Assembly: GCA_028679775.1 (NCBI GenBank)
Contig: JAJRAX010000121.1
Coordinates: forward strand, 1 to 9,444
Length of the DNA stretch: 9,444 nt
Reading direction: 5' to 3'
Origin: Methanothrix sp.
Lineage (GTDB): Archaea > Halobacteriota > Methanosarcinia > Methanotrichales > Methanotrichaceae
The notes below the pieces were generated by a model. It saw only the letters and a program-made list of their open reading frames with translations, had not been told where the DNA came from and did not search any database. Positions 1-6,847 of this stretch are shown in pieces. A program made the translations under genes and the position numbers. How positions within the stretch are numbered: the first letter of the stretch is position 1; the number at the start of each line of letters is the position of its first letter.

Positions 1-321
1 GTGCCCCGCATCAAGCCGCTACGCGCAATGCCTGAGAAGGAGATTGCCATTTACTGCATGGTAAACGGAGTCTTCACAGAGTCGCCGGAGTGCCCCTATG
101 CCGACCTCTCCCTGAGGGCGGATGTCAGGGACATGATGAACCAGATCGAGAGCGGGTTTCCGGGAACCAAGCAGTCCACGGTCCGGGGATTCGAAAAGAT
201 CGCGGCACGGGAAAAGGGCAGGTGGGCCCAGATTGAGCTGGATGAGTGTCGCGTGTGCGGCGAGCCGTGCGTCAAGGAGCGGTGCAAGGCGTGCGAGCTG
301 CTGGAAAAGCTTAAGCGATAG
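1..321 (+). CDS. TtuA/NcsA-type tRNA 2-thiolation protein, C-terminal part (5' truncated)
   Basis: This is the C-terminal 106 residues of an archaeal ATP-dependent tRNA thiolation enzyme of the TtuA/NcsA/Ncs6 (TIGR00269-like) family. Family members adenylate a tRNA uridine and transfer sulfur to it in the cytoplasm. Visible family marks are RIKPLR near the left edge, PEKEIAIY (residues 11-18), ECPYA (30-34), PGTK (54-57) and a C-terminal zinc-finger pattern with Cys83-x2-Cys86 and Cys95-x2-Cys98, plus an extra Cys90. The reading frame is open from the first base and the ATP-binding PP-loop half is absent, so the gene starts outside the window and the GTG at base 1 is probably an internal Val codon. 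It ends in TAG and converges on the ACT-domain gene with only about 20 bases between them. The family call is from motif recognition; which uridine is modified cannot be read here. Confidence 0.82.
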   Translation: MPRIKPLRAMPEKEIAIYCMVNGVFTESPECPYADLSLRADVRDMMNQIESGFPGTKQSTVRGFEKIAAREKGRWAQIELDECRVCGEPCVKERCKACELLEKLKR

Positions 322-341
322 CGCGGAAATAAATAAAATCG

Positions 342-845
342 CTAATAAACCGTTACCCTCTTCACCCCATCAATCTCCATGAGCAGGCGCACTAGGTCTC
401 CTGGAATCCGGCCCTCGGTGATGAGGGTCAATTTTGGGCTTTCCACAAAATAGGGATCATCTGATACAGCCTGCCGAATTGACAGCCCGTTTTTAGCAAC
501 AGCGCTCGCCACATCTCCGAGAAGCCCAGTCTTCGCGGCATCAACGGGCGTGATCTCAATGACACCTAATCCCAGAATCGGGGCCACATCTCCGAGAAAC
601 GTCATTGACCGCACATTCCTAAAGATCCTCCAGAGAGCCTCATCCTCGCGAATGGCCTGGGCGGTGGTGTCCACGACCCGGCGATCCACGTCCAGCTCCT
701 TGGCGATCTGAGCGTGAGGAATCTCAATATGTCCCGATACAACGCGAGACTCGTCGTTGATCTGAAAGCCCCTTTGCAGGATGAGGCGGATGACCTTCTC
801 CTGAGCCGGGAACCTCTTGAACTTGTTTAAAATTTCCTGCCACAT
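342..845 (-). CDS. ACT-domain regulator with N-terminal HTH-like region (COG2150-type)
   Basis: This resembles the archaeal 'predicted regulator of amino acid metabolism, contains ACT domain' family. From the chosen start the product is 167 residues. Residues ~13-80 form a helical region with a helix-turn-helix look (IPHAQIAKELDVDRRVVD), and residues ~92-167 are an ACT fold beginning GVIEITPVDAAKTGLL and ending VKRVTVY. ACT domains usually bind small ligands such as amino acids; the ligand here is unknown. I start at the ATG at 845-843 because GGAGAG (858-853) lies 7 bases before it. An ATG 15 bases upstream (860-858) is possible, with a weaker AAGG. It follows the AAA ATPase gene on the same strand by about 33-48 bases with no evident promoter, so the two are probably co-transcribed. 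Whether it regulates transcription or an enzyme is not visible. Confidence 0.8.
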   Translation of the reverse strand: MWQEILNKFKRFPAQEKVIRLILQRGFQINDESRVVSGHIEIPHAQIAKELDVDRRVVDTTAQAIREDEALWRIFRNVRSMTFLGDVAPILGLGVIEITPVDAAKTGLLGDVASAVAKNGLSIRQAVSDDPYFVESPKLTLITEGRIPGDLVRLLMEIDGVKRVTVY

Positions 846-892
846 GGTGAGTCTCTCCATTAATCGCCTTAAAGGTACAAAAGGGCTTGCCT

Positions 893-1993
893 TTACGAGA
901 ACATCTCTTTAGGAGGCTGACGGTACTCCTTCTTTGCGTTGGGAATTATCTCTTCCAGATGGCGCTGGGTGATATTGCTCTCATCCATAATGGCATGGTG
1001 CAGCGCCGCTTTCAGAACCTTTTCCACCAGATCTCTTCCAGAGAAGCCCTCCGTCTGGCGGGCTACCTCCTTCAGATTCACTCCCTCCATCGGGACTGGC
1101 AGGGTGGCTGCATTCTTTTCGAGAAGAGCCAGGCGCTCCTCCATATTGGGCAGCTTGAACTCGATCTCTTCCTCGAAACGTGAACGCACAGAGGCATCTA
1201 GGACATCGATCTGATTTGTGGCCGCGATGGTGCAGACCCCCTTGCGACTTGTGATTCCGTCCATCTCGGTAAGCAGGGAATTAACTATCTCCGAGACGTC
1301 GCCCCTCAAATCCTGATACCTTCGGTCCAGAGCAATGGCGTCCAGCTCATCTATGAATATGATGCATGGTGCCATCTCCTGCGCTTTCTCATATAGACTG
1401 TGAATCTGCCTGGCCCCCTCGCCCACGTACTCTCCAATGAGGCTGGTGGACTTCACAGCCATCATGGGAACTCCAGTCTCGGCTGAGAGTGCCTTGGCGA
1501 TCATTGTCTTCCCTGTGCCAGATACGCCATAGAAAAGGATGTTTTTCGGAGCCCATCGCCCAAACTTCTCAGGATCTGCCAGGAATCTCTCCACGATCTT
1601 GACCTTCTTCTTGGCCGTCTCCTGACCCACCACATCCTCAAAGTGAACATCGTACTGGACCTTATTCTTGGGCGCCTCCTTCTGCTCGACCTTAATGGTG
1701 GTCTGTCCTCCCATCACTGAGGATCTGGGGTACACTTTTACCACCTGAAAGGCGAAATCCGGATAAAGCCTGCTGTCGAATAGATAGCATCCGTAGAACA
1801 GCTTCTCTCCATACCACTGCTCTTGGGCATAGCGCTCGAACAGCTTGGAGTCGGAGACGACAGGATGCTCTTGAAATACGCTCTTCAACGGATAGCCCGC
1901 AGGCCGCAAGAGCACAAACCTGGCTCCGATCGCCTTTCGCTTCTCAGGCTTTGCCCCTTGTGACTTGTTCTGGCTCTTTTGGATGGATCGCAC
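893..1993 (-). CDS. AAA+ ATPase, AMA-like (COG1223-type, proteasomal-ATPase-related)
   Basis: A single-AAA-domain ATPase of 366 residues. Residues ~1-110 form a non-ATPase N-domain preceded by a basic low-complexity stretch (1-24). The AAA domain has Walker A GVSGTGKT (156-163), Walker B IIFIDELDAI with Asp215-Glu216, sensor-1 Asn260 in AATN, two arginines at 270 and 272 in the Arg-finger region, and a GFSGRDL sensor-2 region (316-322). Length and layout fit the AMA group, hexameric ATPases known from Archaeoglobus and methanogens and related to proteasome-activating unfoldases. The C-terminus is KEMFS, without a clear HbYX proteasome-docking motif, so action on the 20S proteasome is not supported. 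The start is GTG with no Shine-Dalgarno sequence; a TATA-like sequence about 27 bases upstream fits leaderless translation. A GTG at codon 27, preceded by GGAG, is an alternative. The downstream partner is the ACT-domain gene. Confidence 0.85.
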   Translation of the reverse strand: MRSIQKSQNKSQGAKPEKRKAIGARFVLLRPAGYPLKSVFQEHPVVSDSKLFERYAQEQWYGEKLFYGCYLFDSRLYPDFAFQVVKVYPRSSVMGGQTTIKVEQKEAPKNKVQYDVHFEDVVGQETAKKKVKIVERFLADPEKFGRWAPKNILFYGVSGTGKTMIAKALSAETGVPMMAVKSTSLIGEYVGEGARQIHSLYEKAQEMAPCIIFIDELDAIALDRRYQDLRGDVSEIVNSLLTEMDGITSRKGVCTIAATNQIDVLDASVRSRFEEEIEFKLPNMEERLALLEKNAATLPVPMEGVNLKEVARQTEGFSGRDLVEKVLKAALHHAIMDESNITQRHLEEIIPNAKKEYRQPPKEMFS

Positions 1994-2017
1994 GATATAG
2001 ACACTGCCGGCATTGAT

Positions 2018-2025
2018 AGTTAAAT
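2018..2025 (-). promoter_or_regulatory. Possible TATA element of the AAA ATPase operon
   Basis: On the minus strand this reads CATTTAAC. Its centre is about 27-29 bases upstream of the GTG at 1993, where an archaeal TATA box would sit for a leaderless transcript, and the gene lacks a Shine-Dalgarno sequence. Low information content; inference only. Confidence 0.3.
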
Positions 2026-2059
2026 GTTGGCATTGTCCTGGCGGTTCCAGGGGTTCCGA

Positions 2060-2073
2060 CAGTAATTAATATT
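2060..2073 (+). promoter_or_regulatory. TATA-like element with dyad symmetry in a divergent promoter region
   Basis: The A/T-only core between the divergent AAA ATPase gene and the 33-residue peptide gene reads TAATTAATATTA. GTAAT and ATTAC arms flank a 4-base centre, so the site is an inverted repeat. For the rightward gene it would place transcription start near 2092-2100, leaving a short leader that still contains the GGAGG at 2109-2113. The same sequence read leftward could also serve the ATPase operon. The position fits; function is inferred. Confidence 0.45.
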
Positions 2074-2119
2074 ACCTCTTCCAAGCAGTAACCAAAGAAC
2101 ATGCAGTAGGAGGATCTTT

Positions 2120-2221
2120 ATGGCAGGTGGAAATGGGCTGGCAATTGGTTTGATGGTTATTGGATTCGTTGTACTATTCTTGGTGCCCCTCGCCTTCTTG
2201 ACGAGCTTGTTCAACGTCTAA
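2120..2221 (+). CDS. 33-residue single-span membrane peptide
   Basis: This small gene encodes 33 residues. It opens with MAGGNG, continues with one hydrophobic segment (about residues 7-29, LAIGLMVIGFVVLFLVPLAF followed by L) and ends in TSLFNV, then TAA. There are no charged residues at all. Evidence that it is real: a strong GGAGG (2109-2113) exactly 6 bases before ATG, a TATA-like element about 50 bases upstream, and a hairpin plus T-tract right after the stop. It therefore looks like a complete stand-alone transcription unit, divergent from the AAA ATPase gene. I do not recognise the family. Small membrane peptides of this size often act as subunits or modulators of larger membrane complexes, but no partner is indicated here. 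The ORF overlapping it on the other strand has no such signals. Confidence 0.7.
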   Translation: MAGGNGLAIGLMVIGFVVLFLVPLAFLTSLFNV

Positions 2222-2225
2222 AGAA

Positions 2226-2257
2226 GCCGGTCGGCAGGATTTTTTGTTTTTTTCTTT
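2226..2257 (+). terminator. Hairpin plus T-tract terminator after the membrane peptide
   Basis: GCC (2226-2228) and GGC (2233-2235) form a tiny GC hairpin directly after the stop codon. A T-rich run follows at 2240-2257 (six T, G, seven T, C, three T). T-runs are the main archaeal termination signal, so this should end the short transcript. Confidence 0.65.
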
Positions 2258-2292
2258 CCTCGTTAGCTCTGTCTATGTTCGGCTGAGAAACC

Positions 2293-3108
2293 ATGACTGA
2301 TTTGCCTCTTAACGATGCTTATGCCACCCTGTTACCTTCTTTAAAAAACAACAAATTTTTTATAGACGTGGCCACAAAGATAATTTCTGGAATAAAAAGG
2401 GTCCCGCCTGAATTCATGCCATTCGAGGTAGACTTGAGAGATGATGTTATTTTGATATCAATATTGCTGGTTCTGTCTACCTCGGCCTGCCAGGCTTCCG
2501 AGGAAAATGATCTCTGGCTGCTCTTGTCCAGCTATGAAGATATAGGCATCACCATAGAGGACCTGGCCTTCTTTTTAGCAACGCATGGCTTCAATGCTAA
2601 ACCGTCATCGAATGATTCCTATGTTACTGTTGTTATGAGTTCAGGAAAGGAGGTCTATCTCACACCCAATGGTGCCTCTCCAAGGCTCGCAGACCTATGG
2701 ATGACTCCACCCACCTCCAAGTCAGGACCGGTCCAGGTAATACCGGGTGATGCCATCAAAATCAATGCGTCTTACGTTATGGCGGATGACGAGGAATTCA
2801 TCAAGTCTGTCAGCAGATACATCATGTTTCCCGTAACTCCTCTCGGAATGTGCTACGATGGATCAGAGAAGCTGGATAGCACCTACAGTGGAGCTGGATA
2901 TCATGTGGTATTCCTGTATGATCCCAGCGGATTTAACTCTCAGGGACATCTTTGGATTGCCGTTGAGGATAAGAGCCACTCCGATACCTGGCTTGCGGTT
3001 GATAGCTATTACGGAGTTATGACTGCCAAGGAATACTATTCTGCACCCTACAGCTTCAGTGAGTTCCAGTATCTCGATTCTATCAACCCCAAGTGGAGGT
3101 TGGTCTAG
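2293..3108 (+). CDS. Exported transglutaminase-like protein with Cys-His-Asp triad
   Basis: Coordinates give the longest frame (271 residues); residue numbers refer to it. A hydrophobic stretch (52-66, VILISILLVLSTSA) followed by CQA-SEEND looks like an export signal. Residues ~70-140 are an uncharacterised region (DLAFFLATHGF, YLTPNG). The C-terminal half matches the transglutaminase-like order: Cys187 in GMCYDGS, His219 in GHLWIAVE and Asp237 in WLAVDSYYG. Members of this superfamily are thiol enzymes (transglutaminases, peptidases, deamidases); the reaction here is unknown. The start is uncertain. ATG 2293 has no clear Shine-Dalgarno sequence, whereas TTG 2434 has GAGGT at a good spacing, a TATA-like box lies at 2356, and the signal would then begin near the N-terminus (224 residues). 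I keep 2293 only as the outer bound. The stop lies 21 bases before the start of the beta-helix gene, so the two are probably co-transcribed. Confidence 0.72.
   Translation: MTDLPLNDAYATLLPSLKNNKFFIDVATKIISGIKRVPPEFMPFEVDLRDDVILISILLVLSTSACQASEENDLWLLLSSYEDIGITIEDLAFFLATHGFNAKPSSNDSYVTVVMSSGKEVYLTPNGASPRLADLWMTPPTSKSGPVQVIPGDAIKINASYVMADDEEFIKSVSRYIMFPVTPLGMCYDGSEKLDSTYSGAGYHVVFLYDPSGFNSQGHLWIAVEDKSHSDTWLAVDSYYGVMTAKEYYSAPYSFSEFQYLDSINPKWRLV
2356..2365 (+). promoter_or_regulatory. TATA-like box inside the 5' end of the transglutaminase-like ORF
   Basis: The sequence reads TTTTTATAG and is preceded by an A-rich stretch (about 2343-2355) resembling a BRE. An archaeal box here would start transcription near 2385-2390, downstream of the longest possible start at 2293 and upstream of starts at 2416 (ATG) and 2434 (TTG, with GAGGT at 2425-2429). 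Confidence 0.45.
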
Positions 3109-3129
3109 TTGATCTATATTAGGTGCAAA

Positions 3130-5175
3130 ATGAATGTTATATCGGCCTTACGGATGGCTATTCCTCTGCTGGCCATATCTCTGCTGGCAACGGCAGCGCA
3201 GGCTTCTACGATCTCGATATATTCTGGCCAGAGCATTCAACAGGCAATCGATGCCGCCGTTCCAGGGGACATAATCGAGATTGGGCCCGGAACCTACAAT
3301 GAGAGCATCAATATCACAAAGAGCTTGACTGTACGGGCAATTGCGGGAATTGATAAGCCCTTCGTGGTTGCCAGAGGGGGAAGCAATGTGGTCCGCATTC
3401 TCGCAGACCGCTGCAGGTTGGAGGGATTGAGCCTTACTGGTGCAGTTGACTGGTCCATGTCAGGAGTCGTTGTTCTATCCCGCGACAACGTAATCGCAAA
3501 CAATAGCTTTCCAGGCAACGCAATCGGCATCCTTGTTTCTTCCGAAAACAACACCTTAAACTCCAATGATGTAGGCGGCAGCTACCTGGGCGGGTTGGTT
3601 GTCTTTTCCGCTTCGAACAATTCCATCTCAAATAATCGCATTTTTTCAAACAACAACTTTGGAGTTTTGATCATTAATTCCGCGAATAATTCGGTTATCG
3701 GGAATAACGTCAGTGAAAATATGGGCGTAGGCATCAAACTATTTCAGTCCCGTAATAACTTGATAACAGACAATGTAGCGATTACCAACGATTACGGGAT
3801 TGTGTTGTCCGGTTCAGAAAGCAATCAAATATTAAACAACACTGCAATCAATAACGACTACGGCATTTATCATTATTTGTCGCAGAAAAATTTTGTATCC
3901 AACAATCTAGCATATGATAATGACTATGCCCTCTATCTATGGGATTCTCATGCCAACCGGTTCCTGGACAATAACCTGGAGAGAAACGATGCAAGTGGAA
4001 TTATCATGTACTATTCCAACGAGAATTATTTCCAGGATAACAAGGCAAGTTTCAATGACCAACATGCAATCCATCTGATCAACTCCGATAATAACTCCAT
4101 ATCCAGAAATGAATTCTCCAATATCTCTGGAGGCAGCGGGGCGCGCTTTGAGGATTCAATTAAAAACAACTTTACAGAGAACCAGGTAAACTCTAATCTT
4201 GACGGCGGCATAGAGATCATCAATTCAGGTTGCAATATCCTGTCTGATAACATCATCTCCAAAAATCCTGCAGGCGTCACCATCTCTGGGATCAGCGAAG
4301 GGAACCTGATCGTCGGGAATCTGATAAACGAGGGCAATTTCGGCGTTCATGTCCTGGCCGCGAACAACAATACAATTGCCGGAAACGATCTCGGCAAGAT
4401 TTCTGATGGCATATATCTCAACTTATTGGAAAATGCCAGTCTCCAGGGAAATGAGATCCATGATTGTCCGAATGGCATGGTCTTGGATGGATGCCTGAAG
4501 AGCAACATCTCTGGTAATCATCTGAAAGACTGCACGAGTGGCATAGTGCTCAGGGATTCCAGCCAGAACAGCCTTGTGCAGAATGAGATTGTCCGCTCTA
4601 AAGATGGCATAAATCTGGATAGGTCCTCAAATAATCGCATCCAATCCAATGAGCTATCCAAGAACACAAATGGAATATCCATTACGAAGTCCATGAGAGA
4701 TGATTTGACAGGAAATATGGTGTCGAGCAGGGATACTGGCATCAGTCTGAGTAGCTGTACCCTGTGCAATATCACAGGCAACTCGGCAAGGGGATGTCGT
4801 CATGGCATAGTGCTGGTCAATTGCAGCCGCAACCTGTTGATGCAAAATAACCTGAGCAAAAACTATGAAGGGCTTCATCTGGATGAAGGTGTGTACCCCC
4901 TGCAGTCCAGCGGAAACGAGATCTATCTGAACTTATTTGCGGACAATGATCGCGATGTCTATTCATTTATATCGAGCAACTCCTGGATGTCAGCAGAGGC
5001 TCTATCATATCGGTTCCATGAAAAGACCTTCAAGAATTGCCTTGGAAACTACTGGCAGGAAGCTCAATTGAAGGACGACAATGGCGACGGCATCAGCGAT
5101 CTGATTTATAACATCGGCACCGACATCGACGAACGTCCATTGATGGAGTCGCCTGAAAGCTACGGAATCCTTTGA
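3130..5175 (+). CDS. Secreted parallel beta-helix (NosD/PbH1-type) surface protein
   Basis: This encodes 681 residues from ATG 3130, chosen because AGGTG lies 4 bases upstream and a clean signal peptide follows (MNVISALRMAIPLLAISLLATAAQA, cleavage after residue ~25). The mature start SIQQAIDAAVPGDIIEIGPGTY is the typical first turn of NosD/CASH-type right-handed beta-helices. Most of the chain then consists of ~22-residue coils rich in Asn; for example, three successive NDYG/NDYA motifs begin at 3787, 3853 and 3919, exactly 66 bases apart. The C-terminus (GNYW at ~639, DDNGDGISD at ~649-657, then ERPLM) is the NosD-type end with a DxNxDG Ca-loop-like motif. Such proteins are extracellular and bind or process polysaccharide or act structurally; no catalytic residues can be assigned. 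It follows the transglutaminase-like gene by 21 bases. A TTG at 3109 in frame, directly after the previous stop, is an unlikely start. Confidence 0.88.
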   Translation: MNVISALRMAIPLLAISLLATAAQASTISIYSGQSIQQAIDAAVPGDIIEIGPGTYNESINITKSLTVRAIAGIDKPFVVARGGSNVVRILADRCRLEGLSLTGAVDWSMSGVVVLSRDNVIANNSFPGNAIGILVSSENNTLNSNDVGGSYLGGLVVFSASNNSISNNRIFSNNNFGVLIINSANNSVIGNNVSENMGVGIKLFQSRNNLITDNVAITNDYGIVLSGSESNQILNNTAINNDYGIYHYLSQKNFVSNNLAYDNDYALYLWDSHANRFLDNNLERNDASGIIMYYSNENYFQDNKASFNDQHAIHLINSDNNSISRNEFSNISGGSGARFEDSIKNNFTENQVNSNLDGGIEIINSGCNILSDNIISKNPAGVTISGISEGNLIVGNLINEGNFGVHVLAANNNTIAGNDLGKISDGIYLNLLENASLQGNEIHDCPNGMVLDGCLKSNISGNHLKDCTSGIVLRDSSQNSLVQNEIVRSKDGINLDRSSNNRIQSNELSKNTNGISITKSMRDDLTGNMVSSRDTGISLSSCTLCNITGNSARGCRHGIVLVNCSRNLLMQNNLSKNYEGLHLDEGVYPLQSSGNEIYLNLFADNDRDVYSFISSNSWMSAEALSYRFHEKTFKNCLGNYWQEAQLKDDNGDGISDLIYNIGTDIDERPLMESPESYGIL

Positions 5176-5239
5176 TGTCTTCGCAGGGGTTAGATTTAAG
5201 ACCTTGGCAATGGCTTCTGAATGCGGAGGAATCAGGAGA

Positions 5240-5954
5240 ATGGGATTTAAATGTGTTGTAATAGCTTTGGCCTTTGTAGCATGCCTTTGCATGACGGCCT
5301 ATGCTCAGGGGCCCAAGAATGTGTACGTCGAGGGCGAGTATCCTACTGAAAATATGTCTGGGACTCAGGCTTATCAGGAGGTTCGCGAGGGTGAGTATAA
5401 TAATGTGAATGACGCGGAGCTCTCCTTCCGAAATGAGAGTCTGTTTACCATAAGAAAGGATACCGGCATGAGCCCGAATGTTCCGGGTAAGGGCGTAAGG
5501 ACTCCAGTCGCAGTCGTCAGGGGATTGGGCGTAGCTCCGGCAGCAGGAAGCTGGGCTTTTACCCTCAATGATGTTGATAAGAGCTATCTCAAGCTGGATC
5601 TTTATCAGACCGGTGATGCGGTTTTCGGATCCGGGGAGCTGGCAGCAGGTGGAGTTGTAACTCCTGTGACCGTTGGAGGTAGCGTTTTAGGCGATCAGTT
5701 GGCGTTATTCGTGATCCCAACAGGCAGCCAGAATATGTATCGCTTCAGCCTGACCATTAATCCGGGCGCCATGGATGGAGAGTATATCTTTACAGCTCCT
5801 GGAATAACCCAGCCAGGCGTTGCTTTCGGCAGCCAGATCTCACCCCAGGCATCTGCTTCTGCAGTCCCGCAGACAGCACAGACAGCTTCCGTGGTTCAGA
5901 CCACAGCCACAACAGCTCAGCCAACAACACAGGCTGCTGTCGTGCCGGCTGCAT
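5240..5954 (+). CDS. Secreted protein with Thr/Ala/Gln-rich tail, paralogue of the next gene
   Basis: This encodes 238 residues from ATG 5240 (the TAG stop continues to 5956). The start is chosen because a signal peptide begins there (MGFKCVVIALAFVACLCMTAYAQ) and GGAGG lies at 5225-5229; in-frame TTG 5204 and ATG 5210 would add charged residues. I do not recognise a named family. Residues ~30-100 are a variable region. Residues ~103-188 form a beta-rich domain starting SWAFTLND and including YLKLDLYQ, GSGEL, GGSVLGDQLALFV, YRFSLTI and GEY; it is clearly shared with the next gene. The tail (~196-238) is made of Ser, Thr, Ala, Gln and Pro, a linker or cell-wall-spanning composition that may be glycosylated. 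A weak TATA-like ATTTAAG (5194-5200) precedes it, so it may have its own promoter or be read through from the beta-helix gene. The location is inferred to be extracellular or envelope. Confidence 0.78.
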
Positions 5955-5981
5955 AGGCCAGCCACATGAGATTGCGGTAAT

Positions 5982-6039
5982 TGAACCACTGACGCTCTCT
6001 AAATCATGAGGGGCGTCATCTTCGGTTCACACTCTTTTT
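5982..6039 (+). terminator. Two-tier hairpin with T-tract after the first secreted paralogue
   Basis: TGAACC (5982-5987) pairs with GGTTCA (6024-6029) and TGACGC (5990-5995) pairs with GCGTCA (6013-6018), giving two 6-bp stems separated by an asymmetric internal loop. CTC/GAG (5997-5999 and 6008-6010) can extend the inner stem. Five T follow at 6035-6039. The position, 26 bases after the stop, fits a terminator or a 3'-end stabilising structure. Confidence 0.6.
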
Positions 6040-6129
6040 GTAATAGTCTTGTAGTTTATGACCTTGAATATCATAACGGATACTATTATTAACCTCTCCA
6101 TCTAAAACAACGGCGGAGGGTTAGTGAAT

Positions 6130-6762
6130 ATGGCAAATAATATGACAATCAAAACGATTCTTATAGTATTATTATTTCTCACTCTTGCTGCCAATGCATC
6201 ATCTCAGGGTTACATGGGAACTGTGAGTACAGGTACCGGCATAATACCTGTGATAACAGTTGGCAAGAGCTTGATTTCAGCCTCCAGTGTAGGCGCAATA
6301 TCGACCCAGGCAAATCTCACGGGCGACTGGTCAATGGATCTGAAAGGATCTGAAAAGAGGCACCTTGATCTGCAAGTTTACCAGGAAAAGGATCTAATCC
6401 TCGGCAGCGGCCAAATGTCAGATCAACAGAAGGGCCTGGATGTGACGGCATCCGGATCTATAGCCGGGGATGGTCTGACGGTATTCGTCTTTGTGGTAGA
6501 TACCCGGCAGGTGTTTCGGCTCAAGCTCTCTCTGTCTGGCGTCTCTCTTGCAGGGGAGTATGAGTCTCTGTCCAAAGGTACTGGCATCGAGTCAGGAACG
6601 GCAACTGGACAGGTAACATCGGCAGAAGTTTCCGGTCAGGCGACTGTTCTTGGCAGGAGCGTGAGCCCCAGCGCCACATCGGGGGCCCGGGTGGGCAGTG
6701 CCGTAGGAGGCACGACCACGGACAATAATGTAATCGTCCTCGGAAATCTCACTGGGAAATAG
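6130..6762 (+). CDS. Secreted protein with Gly/Ser/Thr-rich tail, paralogue of the previous gene
   Basis: This encodes 210 residues from ATG 6130. A signal peptide is obvious (MANNMTIKTILIVLLFLTLAANA, cleavage near residue 23). GGAGG lies at 6115-6119, 10 bases before this ATG and 4 bases before an in-frame GTG at 6124, so the GTG start (two residues longer) is possible. Residues ~66-150 align with the domain of the preceding gene: DWSMDL, HLDLQVYQ, LGSGQM, SGSIAGDGLTVFV, VFRLKLSL and GEY. The shared residues include Trp67, the Tyr-Gln of VYQ, Gly-Ser-Gly, Gly-Asp and Arg in FRL/YRF. The tail (~151-210) is rich in Gly, Ser, Thr and Val and unlike the Gln/Thr tail of its paralogue. No catalytic motif is visible. 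The pair probably arose by duplication and tail replacement. Likely exported to the envelope. Confidence 0.78.
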   Translation: MANNMTIKTILIVLLFLTLAANASSQGYMGTVSTGTGIIPVITVGKSLISASSVGAISTQANLTGDWSMDLKGSEKRHLDLQVYQEKDLILGSGQMSDQQKGLDVTASGSIAGDGLTVFVFVVDTRQVFRLKLSLSGVSLAGEYESLSKGTGIESGTATGQVTSAEVSGQATVLGRSVSPSATSGARVGSAVGGTTTDNNVIVLGNLTGK

Positions 6763-6780
6763 GAGTGCTTTGGGGCAAGA

Positions 6781-6847
6781 AGGACTGGCAGCAAAGTGAT
6801 CGAGGCAAGGGCCCCAGTCCTCCGTCCAATCCCAATTACTTTTTTTG
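6781..6847 (+). terminator. Hairpin plus eight-T terminator after the second secreted paralogue
   Basis: AGGACTGG (6781-6788) is perfectly complementary to CCAGTCCT (6814-6821). A competing pairing of GGGGC (6772-6776) with GCCCC (6811-6815) also exists. Eight T follow at 6840-6847. This closes the run of rightward surface genes. The rest of 6848-6910 shows no supported feature. Confidence 0.6.

Noticed and set aside
2020..2214. 64-residue leftward ORF over the membrane-peptide gene
   Set aside because: It has no ribosome binding site or promoter and overlaps the well-signalled 33-codon gene on the other strand; a shadow frame.
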